A DNA stretch of 34,886 bases from Bradyrhizobium sp. (lineage in GTDB: Bacteria; Pseudomonadota; Alphaproteobacteria; Rhizobiales; Xanthobacteraceae), in the NCBI RefSeq assembly GCF_030693485.1, contig NZ_JAUYAN010000041.1, positions 1 to 34,886 of the forward strand, in the 5' to 3' direction. The position numbers were made by a program, and so were the translations under genes. The notes under the pieces were generated by a model, which worked only from the letters and a program-made list of their open reading frames with translations, searched no databases and had not been told where the DNA came from. How positions within the stretch are numbered: position 1 is the stretch's first letter; each line of letters opens with the position of its first letter. Below, piece after piece: positions 24,972-34,886 of this stretch.

Positions 24972-25973
24972 ATGACCGATCGACAGCAAGCCCCCTCCGG
25001 TGAAGACTCCCTGATCGCCCGCTACTTCCGTCCGCTCGCGACCGATCCCGGTGCGTTCGGGCTGGTGGATGACGCGGCGACCCTGCAGGCCGGCGGTGAC
25101 GAGATCGTGGTGACCACCGACGCCATCGTCGAGGGCGTGCATTTTCTCCCCGATGATCCCCCTGATAGCATCGCGCGCAAGGCGCTGCGGGTGAACCTGT
25201 CCGATCTCGCTGCCAAGGGGGCGGTGCCCGCGGGTTTTGTCCTGACGCTGGCGCTGCGCACCCAGGACGATGGCTGGCTGACGCCATTCGTGCGCGCGCT
25301 GGGCGAGGATGCCAGCCTGTTCGACTGTCCGCTGCTCGGCGGCGATACGGTGTCGACGCCCGGACCGGCGATGATCTCCGTCACCGCGTTCGGGCGGGTG
25401 GCGCCGGGCAGGATGGTCCGCCGCAGCGGCGCCAAACCCGGCGACCGCATTGTCGTGACCGGGACGATCGGCGATGCCGCGCTCGGCCTCGATATCCTGA
25501 AAGGCGGCGCGGTGGCGACTGCGCTCGCGCAGGACACCGCGGCAAGCCAGCTACTGGTCGGCCGGTACCGCGAGCCGCAGCCGCGCAATGCGCTGGCGCC
25601 AGCGGTCCGCGACCATGCCAGCGCGGCCATGGATGTATCCGACGGTCTGGCGGGGGATCTCGCCAAGCTATGCGCGGCGTCCGGGGTATCCGCTGTCATC
25701 GACATCAAGAGTATCCCGTTGTCCGCGCCCGCCGCCGAATTGCTGGCGCACGGCACGGTCGGCATCGAGGCGATCGTTTCCGGCGGCGACGACTACGAGA
25801 TTTTGTGTGCGATCCCGGAGGCCGGCTTCGCGGCGTTCGCGCAGGCGGCGGGGCTGGCCGGCGTGGCCGTGACCTCGATTGGAAAGATCGTCGCAGGGAA
25901 GTCCGCCCCGCGATTCCTCGACGCCGACGGCAGGGAGATCGCGCTAAAGCGATTGTCCTACAGCCATTTCTAG
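24972..25973 (+). CDS. thiL: Thiamine-monophosphate kinase
   Basis: A 333-residue ATP-dependent kinase of the PurM/ThiL fold, phosphorylating thiamine monophosphate to the active diphosphate. Seen are LIARYFRPLA, the acidic Mg site VDDAATL (residues about 34-40), EGVHFLPDD, NLSDLAAKGAVPAGFVLTLAL, CPLLGGDTV and AMDVSDGLAGDLAKL, all typical. The ATG at 24972 sits just after the palindromic repeat; the normal family length supports it over the upstream start at 24951. The repeat is wedged between nusB and thiL and could split or terminate the transcript. Confidence 0.95.
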   Translation: MTDRQQAPSGEDSLIARYFRPLATDPGAFGLVDDAATLQAGGDEIVVTTDAIVEGVHFLPDDPPDSIARKALRVNLSDLAAKGAVPAGFVLTLALRTQDDGWLTPFVRALGEDASLFDCPLLGGDTVSTPGPAMISVTAFGRVAPGRMVRRSGAKPGDRIVVTGTIGDAALGLDILKGGAVATALAQDTAASQLLVGRYREPQPRNALAPAVRDHASAAMDVSDGLAGDLAKLCAASGVSAVIDIKSIPLSAPAAELLAHGTVGIEAIVSGGDDYEILCAIPEAGFAAFAQAAGLAGVAVTSIGKIVAGKSAPRFLDADGREIALKRLSYSHF

Positions 25974-26104
25974 AATTCCCTGAAAAACCGCCGGTTCGGA
26001 CGCAAATACCTGCCGAAATCGTTGGTTTTGGTCCTCCGCAGCGTTGCGCAGGGGATGCGATTTTGGCATGGTCCCGCCGATTTAAGGCCACCTCTATGGG
26101 CAGG

Positions 26105-26130
26105 GGCGGGCCTTCTTTTAGGCGCCCGCC
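26105..26130 (+). promoter_or_regulatory. GC-rich hairpin in the hppA leader
   Basis: GGCGGGC (26105-26111) pairs with GCCCGCC (26124-26130) around a loop rich in T. It lies 49 bases before the hppA ATG and has no T-run after it, so it could be a leader structure or a thiL-proximal 3-prime hairpin. Confidence 0.3.
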
Positions 26131-26178
26131 GCTCCCGCGGTGTGGTGTGGGGTAGATCCAGGATCTGAGGCAAATTCA

Positions 26179-28299
<2,121 letters not shown>

Positions 28300-28322
28300 G
28301 CGTTACGTTACGACTGAAACGC

Positions 28323-28355
28323 AAAACCCCGCGGCGCAAGCCGCGGGGTTTTTCT
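28323..28355 (+). terminator. Rho-independent terminator of hppA
   Basis: Twelve-pair perfect stem AAACCCCGCGGC (28324-28335), tetraloop GCAA, GCCGCGGGGTTT (28340-28351), then more T. It begins 23 bases after the hppA stop. The A-run on the left lets it work in both directions, so it may also serve the convergent tctC-like gene. Confidence 0.92.
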
Positions 28356-28412
28356 TTCGTCGACGTCATCCTGTCAGGATGACGGCGGTGTACGCGAGTA
28401 GCGCGGTTAGCC

Positions 28413-29414
28413 TCAGCCGGCGTCCATCTGCAGGCCTTCCTGCTTGATGATGGCGCCGAACTTCGCGGTTTCCGCAGCCACGAAGTCCGTATATTGCTGC
28501 GGCGTGCCGTAATCGGTGCGGGCGCCGATCTTGGCCATGTTCTCCTTGATGTCCGCGCGCTCCAGGAACACCTTGATTTCCTTGTTGAGGGCGTCGAGCA
28601 CCGGCGCGGGCGGGGCCTTCGGCAGAAAAATGCCGAACCAGGACGAAACGTCGAACTTGGCCAGCTCCGGCACGCTCTCGCGCATGGTCGGAACAGTGGG
28701 CGCCAGCGCGGCGCGCTCGGTCGTGGTCACCGCCAGCGCGTTGAGCTTTCCCGCCTCGACCTGGGGCAGCGTCGGATAGAGATTGTCGAACAGCACCTGG
28801 ATATCGCCGCCAAGCGCTGCCTGCAACGCCGGGCCCGCGCCACGGAACGGCACATGCACCATCTTCAGCCCCGTCAATTGCAGGAACCATGCGGCGGTGA
28901 GGTGAGGGCTCTGGCCGACGCCGGATGAGCCGTAGGTCAGCTTGTCCGGATTGGCCTTGATGTAGGCGATCAGCTCGGCGATCGACTTGATCGGCACCGA
29001 AGGATGCGCCGAGATGATGTTCGGAATCCGGATCAGGTTGCTGACGGGCTGTAATTCATCCGCCTTGTACTTCATGTTCCGGAAGATGCTGTAGGCGATC
29101 GCATTGGGTCCGGGGTTGCCGACCAGGATGGTGTGCCCGTCGGCCTTCTGGCGTACCACTTCCGATGTGCCGATGGTGCCGCCGCCGCCGGAGCGGTTTT
29201 CCACCACCGCGGACTGGCCCCATGCCGTCTGCAGATGTGCCGCCAGCAACCGTCCCATCACGTCGGTGGTGCCACCCGGTGCGGCCGGCACGATCAGGCG
29301 GACGGTTTCGGTCGGCCGCCAGTCGGCGCCGAGGCTCGCGCGCGGCAGAATGGCGGCCGCGGAGATCGCTGCGGCTCCGGTGAGCACGCGGCGGCGGGTA
29401 ATGGATTTGGTCAC
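28413..29414 (-). CDS. TctC/Bug-type periplasmic solute-binding protein with Tat signal
   Basis: A 333-residue secreted protein. The N-terminus SITRRRVLTGAAAISAAAI is a twin-arginine signal, with cleavage expected after SLGA (about residue 30). The mature part is the Bug fold: VRLIVPAAPGGTTDVMGRLLA, VVENRSGGGGTIGTSEV and KLTYGSSGVGQSPHL, then GDIQVLFDN. These proteins bind carboxylic acids for tripartite tricarboxylate transporters. The GTG at 29414 has AGGAG before it; the frame stays open to 29552 without signal-like sequence. No tctA or tctB is nearby, so the gene is an orphan receptor and its membrane partner, if any, is elsewhere. Confidence 0.9.
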   Translation of the reverse strand: MTKSITRRRVLTGAAAISAAAILPRASLGADWRPTETVRLIVPAAPGGTTDVMGRLLAAHLQTAWGQSAVVENRSGGGGTIGTSEVVRQKADGHTILVGNPGPNAIAYSIFRNMKYKADELQPVSNLIRIPNIISAHPSVPIKSIAELIAYIKANPDKLTYGSSGVGQSPHLTAAWFLQLTGLKMVHVPFRGAGPALQAALGGDIQVLFDNLYPTLPQVEAGKLNALAVTTTERAALAPTVPTMRESVPELAKFDVSSWFGIFLPKAPPAPVLDALNKEIKVFLERADIKENMAKIGARTDYGTPQQYTDFVAAETAKFGAIIKQEGLQMDAG

Positions 29415-29580
29415 ATTTGGCTCCTTATCGGGATTTTTTGTTGGCGGAGAAAGCGTAGGAAATGCGTGAGGGGTCTGCAAGCGGGCGGGTCGGCGCAGTG
29501 CAAGGAAGGGGTGTTCCCCTGACGCGGGGCCGCGCGGACCCGGTTGCCGCATCGCCTCCGGGGACGGGGAGACGTGAGCC

Positions 29581-30066
29581 CTAGTTGAAGCTGAGCAGCT
29601 TGAACAGCGGCGTCAGGTAGCTGAGTTCCTGGCCGGAAGTCGGCGTGGTGCGGCTGATGAAGTCGAAGATCTTGCCGTCCTGCAGCCCGTAATTGGCGAG
29701 CCGCTGCACCTGGCGATTCCTGTCGAAATAGATCGCGATCACGCGCTGGTCGACCACCTGCTGGTTCATGAACGCGACCTTGCGTTCGGAACGCTGCGAA
29801 ATGTAGTAAAACACCTCGCCGTTCAGGGTGGCCACCGTGGACGGCGTGCCCATCACGATCAGCACCTGGTCCTGGCTGGCGCCGATCGGAATTTGCTCGA
29901 GCGCGCCGGACGGCAGGATATAACCCTTCTGGAACTGTTCTCCGGTGCAGGCGCCGAGCGCCGCGCACACCAGGGCGATCGCGGCGATCGCCCGCATGCC
30001 GCGCCAGCGCGCGGCAAGGCCGCGCGGAGAGGGTACGCGGGAGGCTCTCTGGCTTGCTTCAGTCAT
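29581..30066 (-). CDS. bamE: Outer membrane assembly lipoprotein BamE (SmpA/OmlA)
   Basis: A 161-residue lipoprotein of the beta-barrel assembly complex. A lipobox LGAC places the lipidated cysteine at residue 40, after the hydrophobic segment IAAIALVCAALGA. The SmpA/OmlA domain follows, starting with GYILPSGALEQIPIGASQDQ and VLIVMGTPSTV, with GEVFYYISQRSERKVAFM in the middle. The ATG at 30066 gives a long basic lead; an ATG at 29997 would give a more usual signal peptide, and neither has a strong ribosome-binding site. The C-terminus ELSYLTPLFKLLSFN is family-typical in alphaproteobacteria. Divergent from the bc1 chaperone gene. Confidence 0.9.
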   Translation of the reverse strand: MTEASQRASRVPSPRGLAARWRGMRAIAAIALVCAALGACTGEQFQKGYILPSGALEQIPIGASQDQVLIVMGTPSTVATLNGEVFYYISQRSERKVAFMNQQVVDQRVIAIYFDRNRQVQRLANYGLQDGKIFDFISRTTPTSGQELSYLTPLFKLLSFN

Positions 30067-30187
30067 TCCGGAACTGGTCCCGTCCCCTTGCATCGCGCGA
30101 GGCGTTGACGTACCGGGCAGCACGCTGGATTGCAACATGCGCGGACACCCATAGGCAAACCTTTGGGGCTCGCTTTCGGAACCCACA

Positions 30188-30748
30188 ATGCTTTGGCCGT
30201 TCAATCACTTCAGGAAACCCCGGATGCCCTCGCCGGGCACCATTGAGGCCATCTATGGCATGATCGTGACGCAAGCGCGAGAACCGCTGTTTTATCGGGA
30301 CTTGGGCGTGGCGGACACGGTTAACGGCCGCTTTGATCTCCTGGTGCTGCATTTGTGGATGGTATTGCGGCGGATGAAGCCGCTGCAGGCCGCGGCGGAC
30401 CAGTCCCAGGCGCTGTTCTCCCAGGCGCTGTTTGACCGCTTCTGCGAGGACATGGACGCCAATCTGCGGGAAATGGGGGTCGGCGACGTCAAGGTTCCGA
30501 AGCGCATGCGGGCCTTCGGGGAGGCGTTCTACGGCCGGGTGGCGGCCTACGATCTCGCCCTGAGCGCTGGCCCGGAGCCGCTGGCGCTGGCCTTGTGCAA
30601 GAATGTCCTGAACGGCGAACAGCTCGACAAGGCCCGTCAACTGGCCGTCTATGTCGAGGCGGCACTTGCCGACCTCGCGGCGCTGGACGACGCGGCGTTG
30701 CTGGGCGGATCGTGGAAATTCCCTTCGCCAGCGCAGACAGGCGTTTAA
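30188..30748 (+). CDS. Ubiquinol-cytochrome c chaperone family protein
   Basis: A 186-residue all-helical protein of the CBP3/UQCC1 family, which in mitochondria helps translate and assemble cytochrome b of complex III; the bacterial version is presumed to act in bc1 maturation. The signature is IVTQAREPLFYRDLGVADTV (about residues 26-45), then DLLVLHLWMVLRRMK and LFDRFCEDMDANLREMGVGD, VPKRMRAFGEAFYGRVAAYD. The ATG at 30188 is within the divergent region to bamE. The gene ends three bases before the DUF177 start, so the two are an operon, a widely conserved alphaproteobacterial pair. Confidence 0.9.
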   Translation: MLWPFNHFRKPRMPSPGTIEAIYGMIVTQAREPLFYRDLGVADTVNGRFDLLVLHLWMVLRRMKPLQAAADQSQALFSQALFDRFCEDMDANLREMGVGDVKVPKRMRAFGEAFYGRVAAYDLALSAGPEPLALALCKNVLNGEQLDKARQLAVYVEAALADLAALDDAALLGGSWKFPSPAQTGV

Positions 30749-30751
30749 GCC

Positions 30752-31342
30752 ATGAACAGACCGACTGCCATGACCGACAAACCCGATCCCTGGCGCGTTC
30801 CCCTTGCCGTGGTGCAGATCCCCGACACCGGCCTGCATCGCGACCTCGAAGCCGACCAGGCGGTGCGGCAGGCCATCGCCGAGGTCGGCGGCTTGCGCGA
30901 AGTTCTCGCCGTCAGCGCGTCGCTCGACGTCACCCCGATGAGCGGCGGGCGCTTTCACGTCGAGGGCAGGGTCCGGGCGCGGATCGGGCAGACCTGCGTG
31001 GTGACGCTCGATCCGATCGAGACCGATATCGACGAACCGATCGATTGGATCTTCGCGCCGCCGGAGCAAATTCCTGAAATGGCCGACCTGGTCGACGAGG
31101 CCGCCGCGAGCGAGGTGGAAATTCCGGATCCGCCGGAGCCGATCGAAAACGGCGTGATCGATCTCGGCCGGATCGCGACCGATGCGCTGTATCTCGCCGT
31201 CGATCCCTATCCGCGCAAACCGGATGCGGTGTTCGAGCCGCCTGACGTGCCCGAGGATCCCGAGGATCATCCGTTTGCAGCACTCAAGGCGCTGCAGCTC
31301 GACGCCAAACCGCCCGGCCCGAAAAAGCCGGGCAAGGCCTAG
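30752..31342 (+). CDS. yceD: DUF177/YceD family protein
   Basis: A 196-residue YceD-like protein. The family core is GRFHVEGRVRARIGQTCVVTLDPIE (about residues 65-89), whose cysteine is the conserved single one, followed by an acidic region and the ENGVIDLGRIATDALYLAVDPYPRKP block. YceD is linked to 23S rRNA accumulation and normally precedes rpmF or plsX. Here it is three bases after the chaperone gene; rpmF does not follow, and 330 non-coding bases separate it from plsX. Start at 30752 preferred; another ATG lies at 30770. Confidence 0.9.
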   Translation: MNRPTAMTDKPDPWRVPLAVVQIPDTGLHRDLEADQAVRQAIAEVGGLREVLAVSASLDVTPMSGGRFHVEGRVRARIGQTCVVTLDPIETDIDEPIDWIFAPPEQIPEMADLVDEAAASEVEIPDPPEPIENGVIDLGRIATDALYLAVDPYPRKPDAVFEPPDVPEDPEDHPFAALKALQLDAKPPGPKKPGKA

Positions 31343-31672
31343 AGCAGGCTTTCAGGCCCCTGAAGTCTCGGTAAAGCGTGGATGAAACCGCCTCAAGCTC
31401 GCATTCCCGTCGAAGCGGATTCGGCGTCGGTGCAGGAATGTCTCGTAATACGTTGAACTGGCTCGTATTATCGGTGTTGCCCGATTCTGCCCTGGTTCAA
31501 CCGGTTCCGTAAAAGGTGACGGTCAAGAGGTTGTGTCGGGCAGGGGACACGGTATTGTCCCGGCCCGGCCGGGGCGCAATAGCGCTTCGCCGATCGCCGC
31601 CATCAGTGGCGATTTCCAGTTCGCGGCCGAGCACTTCAAGACCGCAGCACAAGATCAGGTTTCCGGGTTTTC
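31343..31672. other. Non-coding stretch upstream of plsX
   Basis: 330 bases with no supported gene; in particular no rpmF. It contains a perfect 7-base dyad TAATACG (31446-31452) and CGTATTA (31464-31470) with an 11-base spacer. A TATTAT hexamer (31466-31471) overlaps the right arm and is a possible -10 box. No matching -35 was found at the right distance. Confidence 0.5.
31446..31470. promoter_or_regulatory. Dyad upstream of plsX, candidate operator
   Basis: TAATACG and CGTATTA are perfect 7-base arms around TTGAACTGGCT, about 200 bases before plsX. Symmetry and AT content fit a protein-binding site for a dimeric regulator. No regulator family can be assigned. Confidence 0.35.
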
Positions 31673-32734
31673 ATGCCGAAAAAGGTTCGAATCGCGCTTG
31701 ACGCCATGGGTGGCGATTTCGGTCCATCGGTCGTCGTCCCGGGGGCCGCCGTCGCGTTGACCCGGCATCCCGACAGCGAATTTCTGCTGTTCGGCGATCG
31801 GGCGCTGATCGACCCCGAGCTTGAAAAACACCCGGCGTTGAAGGCGGCCTCGCGCGTCATCCATACCGACGTCGCCGTCAGCATGCACGACAAGCCGAGC
31901 GTGGCGCTGCGCCGTGGCCGCAAGACCTCGTCGATGTGGCTGGCGATCGACGCCGTCAAGAAGGGCGAGGCCGATGTCGCGGTCTCCGCCGGCAATACCG
32001 GCGCACTGGCGGCGATGGCGCGGTTCTGCCTGCGCATGCTGCCCGGCATCGACCGGCCGGCGCTGGCGGCGATATGGCCCACGGCGCGCGGCGATTCCGT
32101 CGTTCTCGATCTCGGCGCCACCATCGGCGGCGATGCGCATCACCTGGTGGCGCTGGCGGTGATGGGCAGCGCGCTGGCGAGCGTGCTGTTCGATCTGGAA
32201 CGCCCGACGGTCGGACTGCTCAATATCGGTGTCGAGGAAATCAAGGGCCGCGAGGAGATTCGCGAGGCGGCGGAGCTGCTGCGCGCGATGAACCTGCCGC
32301 AACTGGAATATATCGGCTTCGTCGAGGGCGATGGCATCGGCAAGGGCGCCGCCGACGTCATCGTCGCCGAGGGCTTTAGCGGCAACATCGCCCTGAAGGC
32401 CGCCGAGGGCACGGCGCGGCAGATCACCGAATTCCTGCGCAGCGCCATGTCGAGCAGCTGGCGCGCGAAGATCGGCTATTTGTTCGCCAGAAACGCCTTC
32501 AAGGCGCTGCGCGACAAGCTCGACCCCTCGAAATCCAACGGCAGCGTGGTGCTCGGCCTCAACGGTATCGTGGTCAAGAGCCATGGCGGCACCGATGCCG
32601 AAGGCTTTGCCTATGCGGTCGATGTTGGCTATGAAATGGCCCGCGACGACCTGATAAACAAGATCAAGCAAATGCTCAATCGCGACAGCAACGCGCCGGC
32701 CCAGGCGCAGACATCGCAGGAGGCTGTCTCGTGA
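31673..32734 (+). CDS. plsX: Phosphate acyltransferase PlsX
   Basis: A 353-residue enzyme that makes acyl-phosphate from acyl-ACP for the PlsY route of phospholipid synthesis. Seen are the N-terminal [19 protein letters not shown], then [44 protein letters not shown] and [18 protein letters not shown], with [15 protein letters not shown] near the end. The ATG at 31673 fits the family start. The stop overlaps the fabH GTG start as GTGA, so the two are translated as a coupled pair, the usual plsX-fabH arrangement. Confidence 0.96.
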   Translation: MPKKVRIALDAMGGDFGPSVVVPGAAVALTRHPDSEFLLFGDRALIDPELEKHPALKAASRVIHTDVAVSMHDKPSVALRRGRKTSSMWLAIDAVKKGEADVAVSAGNTGALAAMARFCLRMLPGIDRPALAAIWPTARGDSVVLDLGATIGGDAHHLVALAVMGSALASVLFDLERPTVGLLNIGVEEIKGREEIREAAELLRAMNLPQLEYIGFVEGDGIGKGAADVIVAEGFSGNIALKAAEGTARQITEFLRSAMSSSWRAKIGYLFARNAFKALRDKLDPSKSNGSVVLGLNGIVVKSHGGTDAEGFAYAVDVGYEMARDDLINKIKQMLNRDSNAPAQAQTSQEAVS

Positions 32735-33708
32735 CTGCATTACGTTCGGTCGTGCTCGGCTGCGGCTCCTATCTGCCGCAGCGGATCCTGACCAATGCCG
32801 AACTGGCGGCGCGGATCGACACCTCGGACGAGTGGATCGTGCAGCGAACCGGGATCCGGCAGCGCCACATCGCCGCCGAGGGCGAGTTCACCTCGCATCT
32901 GGCGATCAACGCGGCGCGCGCGGCGCTGGCCGATGCCGGGATCGACGCCCAGTCGATCGACCTGATCGTGCTCGGCACCTCGACGCCGGACAATACCTTT
33001 CCCGCCACCGCGGTTGCGGTGCAGGCCGCCCTCGGCATCCACCACGGCGCGGCCTTCGACCTGCAGGCGGTCTGTTCGGGGTTCATCTTCGCACTGTCGA
33101 CCGCCGACAATTTCTTGAAGACCGGCGCCTTCAAGCGCGCGCTGGTGATCGGCGCCGAGACCTTTTCGCGGATCCTCGACTGGAACGACCGCGGCACCTG
33201 CGTGCTGTTCGGCGACGGCGCCGGCGCCGTCATCCTGGAAGCGCAGGAGCAGCCCGGCGAGCCAGGCGACCGCGGCATCCTGACGACCCATCTGCGTTCC
33301 GACGGCCGCCACAAGGCGAAACTCTATGTCGATGGCGGACCGTCCTCGACCCGCACGGTGGGGTATTTGCGGATGGAGGGCCGCGAAGTGTTCAAGCACG
33401 CGGTCGGCATGATCACCGACGTGATCTACGATGCGTTCAAGGCCACCGGCACCACGGCCGAGGACATCGACTGGTTCGTTCCGCACCAGGCCAACAAGCG
33501 AATCATCGATGCTTCGGCGCACAAGCTGCATATTGCACCGCAGAAGGTGGTGCTGACGGTCGACCTGCACGGCAACACCTCGGCGGCGTCGATCCCGCTG
33601 GCGCTGTCGGTGGCGGTGAAGGACGGGCGCGTGAAGAAGGGCGACCTGGTGCTGCTCGAGGCCATGGGCGGCGGCTTCACCTGGGGCTCGGCGCTCGTGC
33701 GCTGGTAA
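32731..33708 (+). CDS. fabH: 3-oxoacyl-ACP synthase III
   Basis: A 325-residue thiolase-fold enzyme that starts fatty acid synthesis by condensing acetyl-CoA with malonyl-ACP. The triad is Cys115 (AVCSGF), His252 (VPHQANKRI) and Asn282 (HGNTSAAS). [25 protein letters not shown] and the closing [13 protein letters not shown] are standard. The start is GTG at 32731 with GGAGG upstream, overlapping the plsX stop. The ihfA gene follows after 131 bases with its own likely promoter. Confidence 0.97.
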   Translation: MTALRSVVLGCGSYLPQRILTNAELAARIDTSDEWIVQRTGIRQRHIAAEGEFTSHLAINAARAALADAGIDAQSIDLIVLGTSTPDNTFPATAVAVQAALGIHHGAAFDLQAVCSGFIFALSTADNFLKTGAFKRALVIGAETFSRILDWNDRGTCVLFGDGAGAVILEAQEQPGEPGDRGILTTHLRSDGRHKAKLYVDGGPSSTRTVGYLRMEGREVFKHAVGMITDVIYDAFKATGTTAEDIDWFVPHQANKRIIDASAHKLHIAPQKVVLTVDLHGNTSAASIPLALSVAVKDGRVKKGDLVLLEAMGGGFTWGSALVRW

Positions 33709-33773
33709 GCGCTGCATTAAAAAGTCCATCCATATTGTTGGATTCTTTCATGCTTCTGCATGGATGAGCGCTG

Positions 33774-33802
33774 TTGACCGTCGCGCGTTAAGCCCTTAAT
33801 TT
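33774..33802 (+). promoter_or_regulatory. Candidate ihfA promoter
   Basis: TTGACC (33774-33779; five of six) is followed by a 17-base spacer and TAATTT (33797-33802; three of six). Transcription would start near 33809, about 30 bases before the ihfA ATG. CATATTGTT occurs twice nearby, at 33731-33739 and 33809-33817, and CATCCAT/ATGGATG arms lie at 33727-33733 and 33760-33766. Confidence 0.4.
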
Positions 33803-33839
33803 CAACAACATATTGTTCGCCGAGAGTGCGGGGCAGGCG

Positions 33840-34172
33840 ATGACCGGAACCGGAAAAACAGTCACACGCGTCGATCTGTGCGAAGCCGTCTACCAGAAGG
33901 TGGGGCTGTCGCGCACGGAGTCGTCGGCGTTTGTGGAACTGGTGCTGAAGGAGATCACCGACTGCCTGGAGAAGGGCGAGACCGTGAAGCTGTCATCGTT
34001 CGGCTCCTTCATGGTGCGCAAGAAGGGGCAGCGTATCGGCCGTAATCCGAAGACCGGCACCGAGGTGCCGATCTCGCCGCGTCGCGTGATGGTGTTCAAG
34101 CCGTCGGCCATTCTCAAGCAGCGCATCAACGGCCTCGCCATCGGCAATGGCGACGGCAACAAGGCAGATTAG
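33840..34172 (+). CDS. ihfA: Integration host factor alpha subunit
   Basis: A 110-residue DNA-bending protein of the HU/IHF family, paired with Ihf[21 protein letters not shown] is the N-terminal helix region; the arm motif [23 protein letters not shown] contains the intercalating proline and the R-x-V-x-F-K-x-S end. [17 protein letters not shown] is typical of IhfA. The ATG at 33840 is preceded by a GGGGCAGG-type site; an earlier in-frame TTG at 33813 would overlap the direct repeat. Followed after 26 bases by the merR-type gene. Confidence 0.95.
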   Translation: MTGTGKTVTRVDLCEAVYQKVGLSRTESSAFVELVLKEITDCLEKGETVKLSSFGSFMVRKKGQRIGRNPKTGTEVPISPRRVMVFKPSAILKQRINGLAIGNGDGNKAD

Positions 34173-34198
34173 CTAATTCTCCAACAGGGAGCGGGCAT

Positions 34199-34765
34199 TT
34201 GGACAAGGCGCCGGATGCGTTCCGAACCATCAGCGAGGTCGCAGCCGACCTCGACATCCCCCAGCACGTGCTGCGGTTCTGGGAGACGCGGTTCAGCCAG
34301 ATCAAGCCGATGAAACGCAGCGGCGGCCGCCGCTATTATCGCCCCGACGATGTCGACCTGCTGCGCGGCATCCGCCGGCTATTGTACGGCGAGGGTTATA
34401 CCATCCGCGGCGTGCAGCGGATCCTGAAGGAACATGGCATCGGCTCGGTGCAGCGGCTGGCCGACGCCACCGCGGTGGCGAATTTCGGCGCCATCGAGGA
34501 AGCGGTCGGACGCAGCCTGTCGGAACGCGACGAGGAGGAGGTAGCCACGCCCGGCCTCGACCTCGACGACGACGATTACGAGGCCGCCGACGGCATCGAC
34601 TTCCGCCTGCTCGACACCGACGAGGACGGCATGCCGGCGCTGGACTCCGGCCCGATCCCCGGCGTCGCCGGCCCGCGCCCCCTCGATGTCGCCCGGCTGC
34701 AGAACGTGCTGGCCGACCTGATCGCCTGCCGCGAATTGCTGAATGCCGCGATGAAGGACGGGTAG
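34199..34765 (+). CDS. MerR-family transcriptional regulator downstream of ihfA
   Basis: A 188-residue regulator. Residues about 9-75 are a Mer[29 protein letters not shown] followed by [22 protein letters not shown] (winged part). The rest is acidic ([15 protein letters not shown]) with a helical end ([17 protein letters not shown]); no metal-binding cysteine pattern of metal-sensing MerR proteins is present, so it is not a metal sensor of that type. The start appears to be TTG at 34199 with GGGAG upstream; no in-frame ATG exists near the domain start. The ihfA-merR order is conserved in alphaproteobacteria; its target is unknown. Confidence 0.88.
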   Translation: MDKAPDAFRTISEVAADLDIPQHVLRFWETRFSQIKPMKRSGGRRYYRPDDVDLLRGIRRLLYGEGYTIRGVQRILKEHGIGSVQRLADATAVANFGAIEEAVGRSLSERDEEEVATPGLDLDDDDYEAADGIDFRLLDTDEDGMPALDSGPIPGVAGPRPLDVARLQNVLADLIACRELLNAAMKDG

Positions 34766-34835
34766 GGCCGCCGGGTTGGCCCGCAGCGCCCTGTGGCGGT
34801 GCAATGGGCGGTCCGGACAAAAATCCCGAAAACAA

Positions 34836-34860
34836 CCCCATGCAATGAAAATGCAAGGGG
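34836..34860 (+). terminator. Candidate terminator after the merR-type gene
   Basis: CCCC and TGCA (34836-34839, 34841-34844) face TGCA and GGGG (34852-34855, 34857-34860), with a single A-A mismatch and a seven-base loop. CTTCTTC follows rather than a T-run, so termination is uncertain. Confidence 0.35.
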
Positions 34861-34886
34861 CTTCTTCGGCGGAACTCGCGCCGTCA

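Noticed and set aside
31684..31693. GGTTCGAATC, resembling a tRNA T-loop
   Set aside because: It lies in codons 5-8 of plsX; no acceptor, D or anticodon arms can be formed around it.
33840..34172. ihfA as sign of a mobile element or phage
   Set aside because: IHF is a chromosomal housekeeping protein, and the fabH-ihfA-merR order is ordinary for alphaproteobacteria. No integrase or attachment site was seen.
34199..34765. MerR-family gene as a metal-resistance regulator connected to the ars/chr genes
   Set aside because: It lacks metal-binding cysteines, is more than 20 kb away, and belongs to a conserved housekeeping neighbourhood.

Overview
The window reads as chromosomal DNA of a Bradyrhizobium-like alphaproteobacterium (Nitrobacteraceae). 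The basis is the very GC-rich coding sequence, the gene orders nrdR-ribD-ribE-ribH-nusB and yceD-plsX-fabH-ihfA-merR, an LdtR regulator beside a DUF6163 gene, a HemB with the Asp-type metal loop known from Bradyrhizobium, and intergenic palindromic repeats of the kind scattered through Bradyrhizobium genomes. No phage, transposase, integrase, CRISPR, rRNA or tRNA was found. This is inference from content; no database was searched.

Left third (1-11.4 kb) is a metal/metalloid resistance region. Chromate genes chrB-chrA lie on the minus strand behind a good sigma70-like promoter, next to a DUF3147 membrane protein, an EamA exporter and a small unknown protein. The arsenic island follows. A divergent regulatory region (10039-10297) drives acr3 (arsenite efflux) rightward and, leftward, an arsR-arsC fusion, a GAPDH-like gene and arsJ. 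ArsC reduces arsenate to arsenite for Acr3. The GAPDH/ArsJ pair is known to turn arsenate into 1-arseno-3-phosphoglycerate and export it. Downstream on the same strand is a second unit with its own arsR: a flavoprotein monooxygenase with a seven-cysteine tail, an MFS transporter, and a small membrane protein whose start overlaps the MFS stop. The substrate of this second unit cannot be read from sequence, and it is the best candidate here for an under-described system.

Middle (11.4-20 kb): an MFS exporter, a carboxymuconolactone-decarboxylase-like protein paired with a VOC protein, the N-end-rule leucyltransferase bpt, an RDD membrane protein, hemB, DUF6163, ldtR, two small unknown proteins in tandem, and a glutathione S-transferase.

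Right half (20-34.9 kb) is mostly housekeeping: glyA, nrdR, ribD, ribE, ribH, nusB, thiL, the K+-independent proton pyrophosphatase hppA with a clear terminator, an orphan Tat-exported TctC/Bug solute-binding protein, bamE, then divergently a cytochrome bc1 assembly chaperone, DUF177/YceD, plsX, fabH, ihfA and a MerR regulator. Three different inverted-repeat elements sit between genes (15578-15749, 19801-19940, 24844-24952).

All function calls rest on recognition of protein families and motifs by eye. Start codons were chosen from ribosome-binding sites, overlaps and family length where possible.
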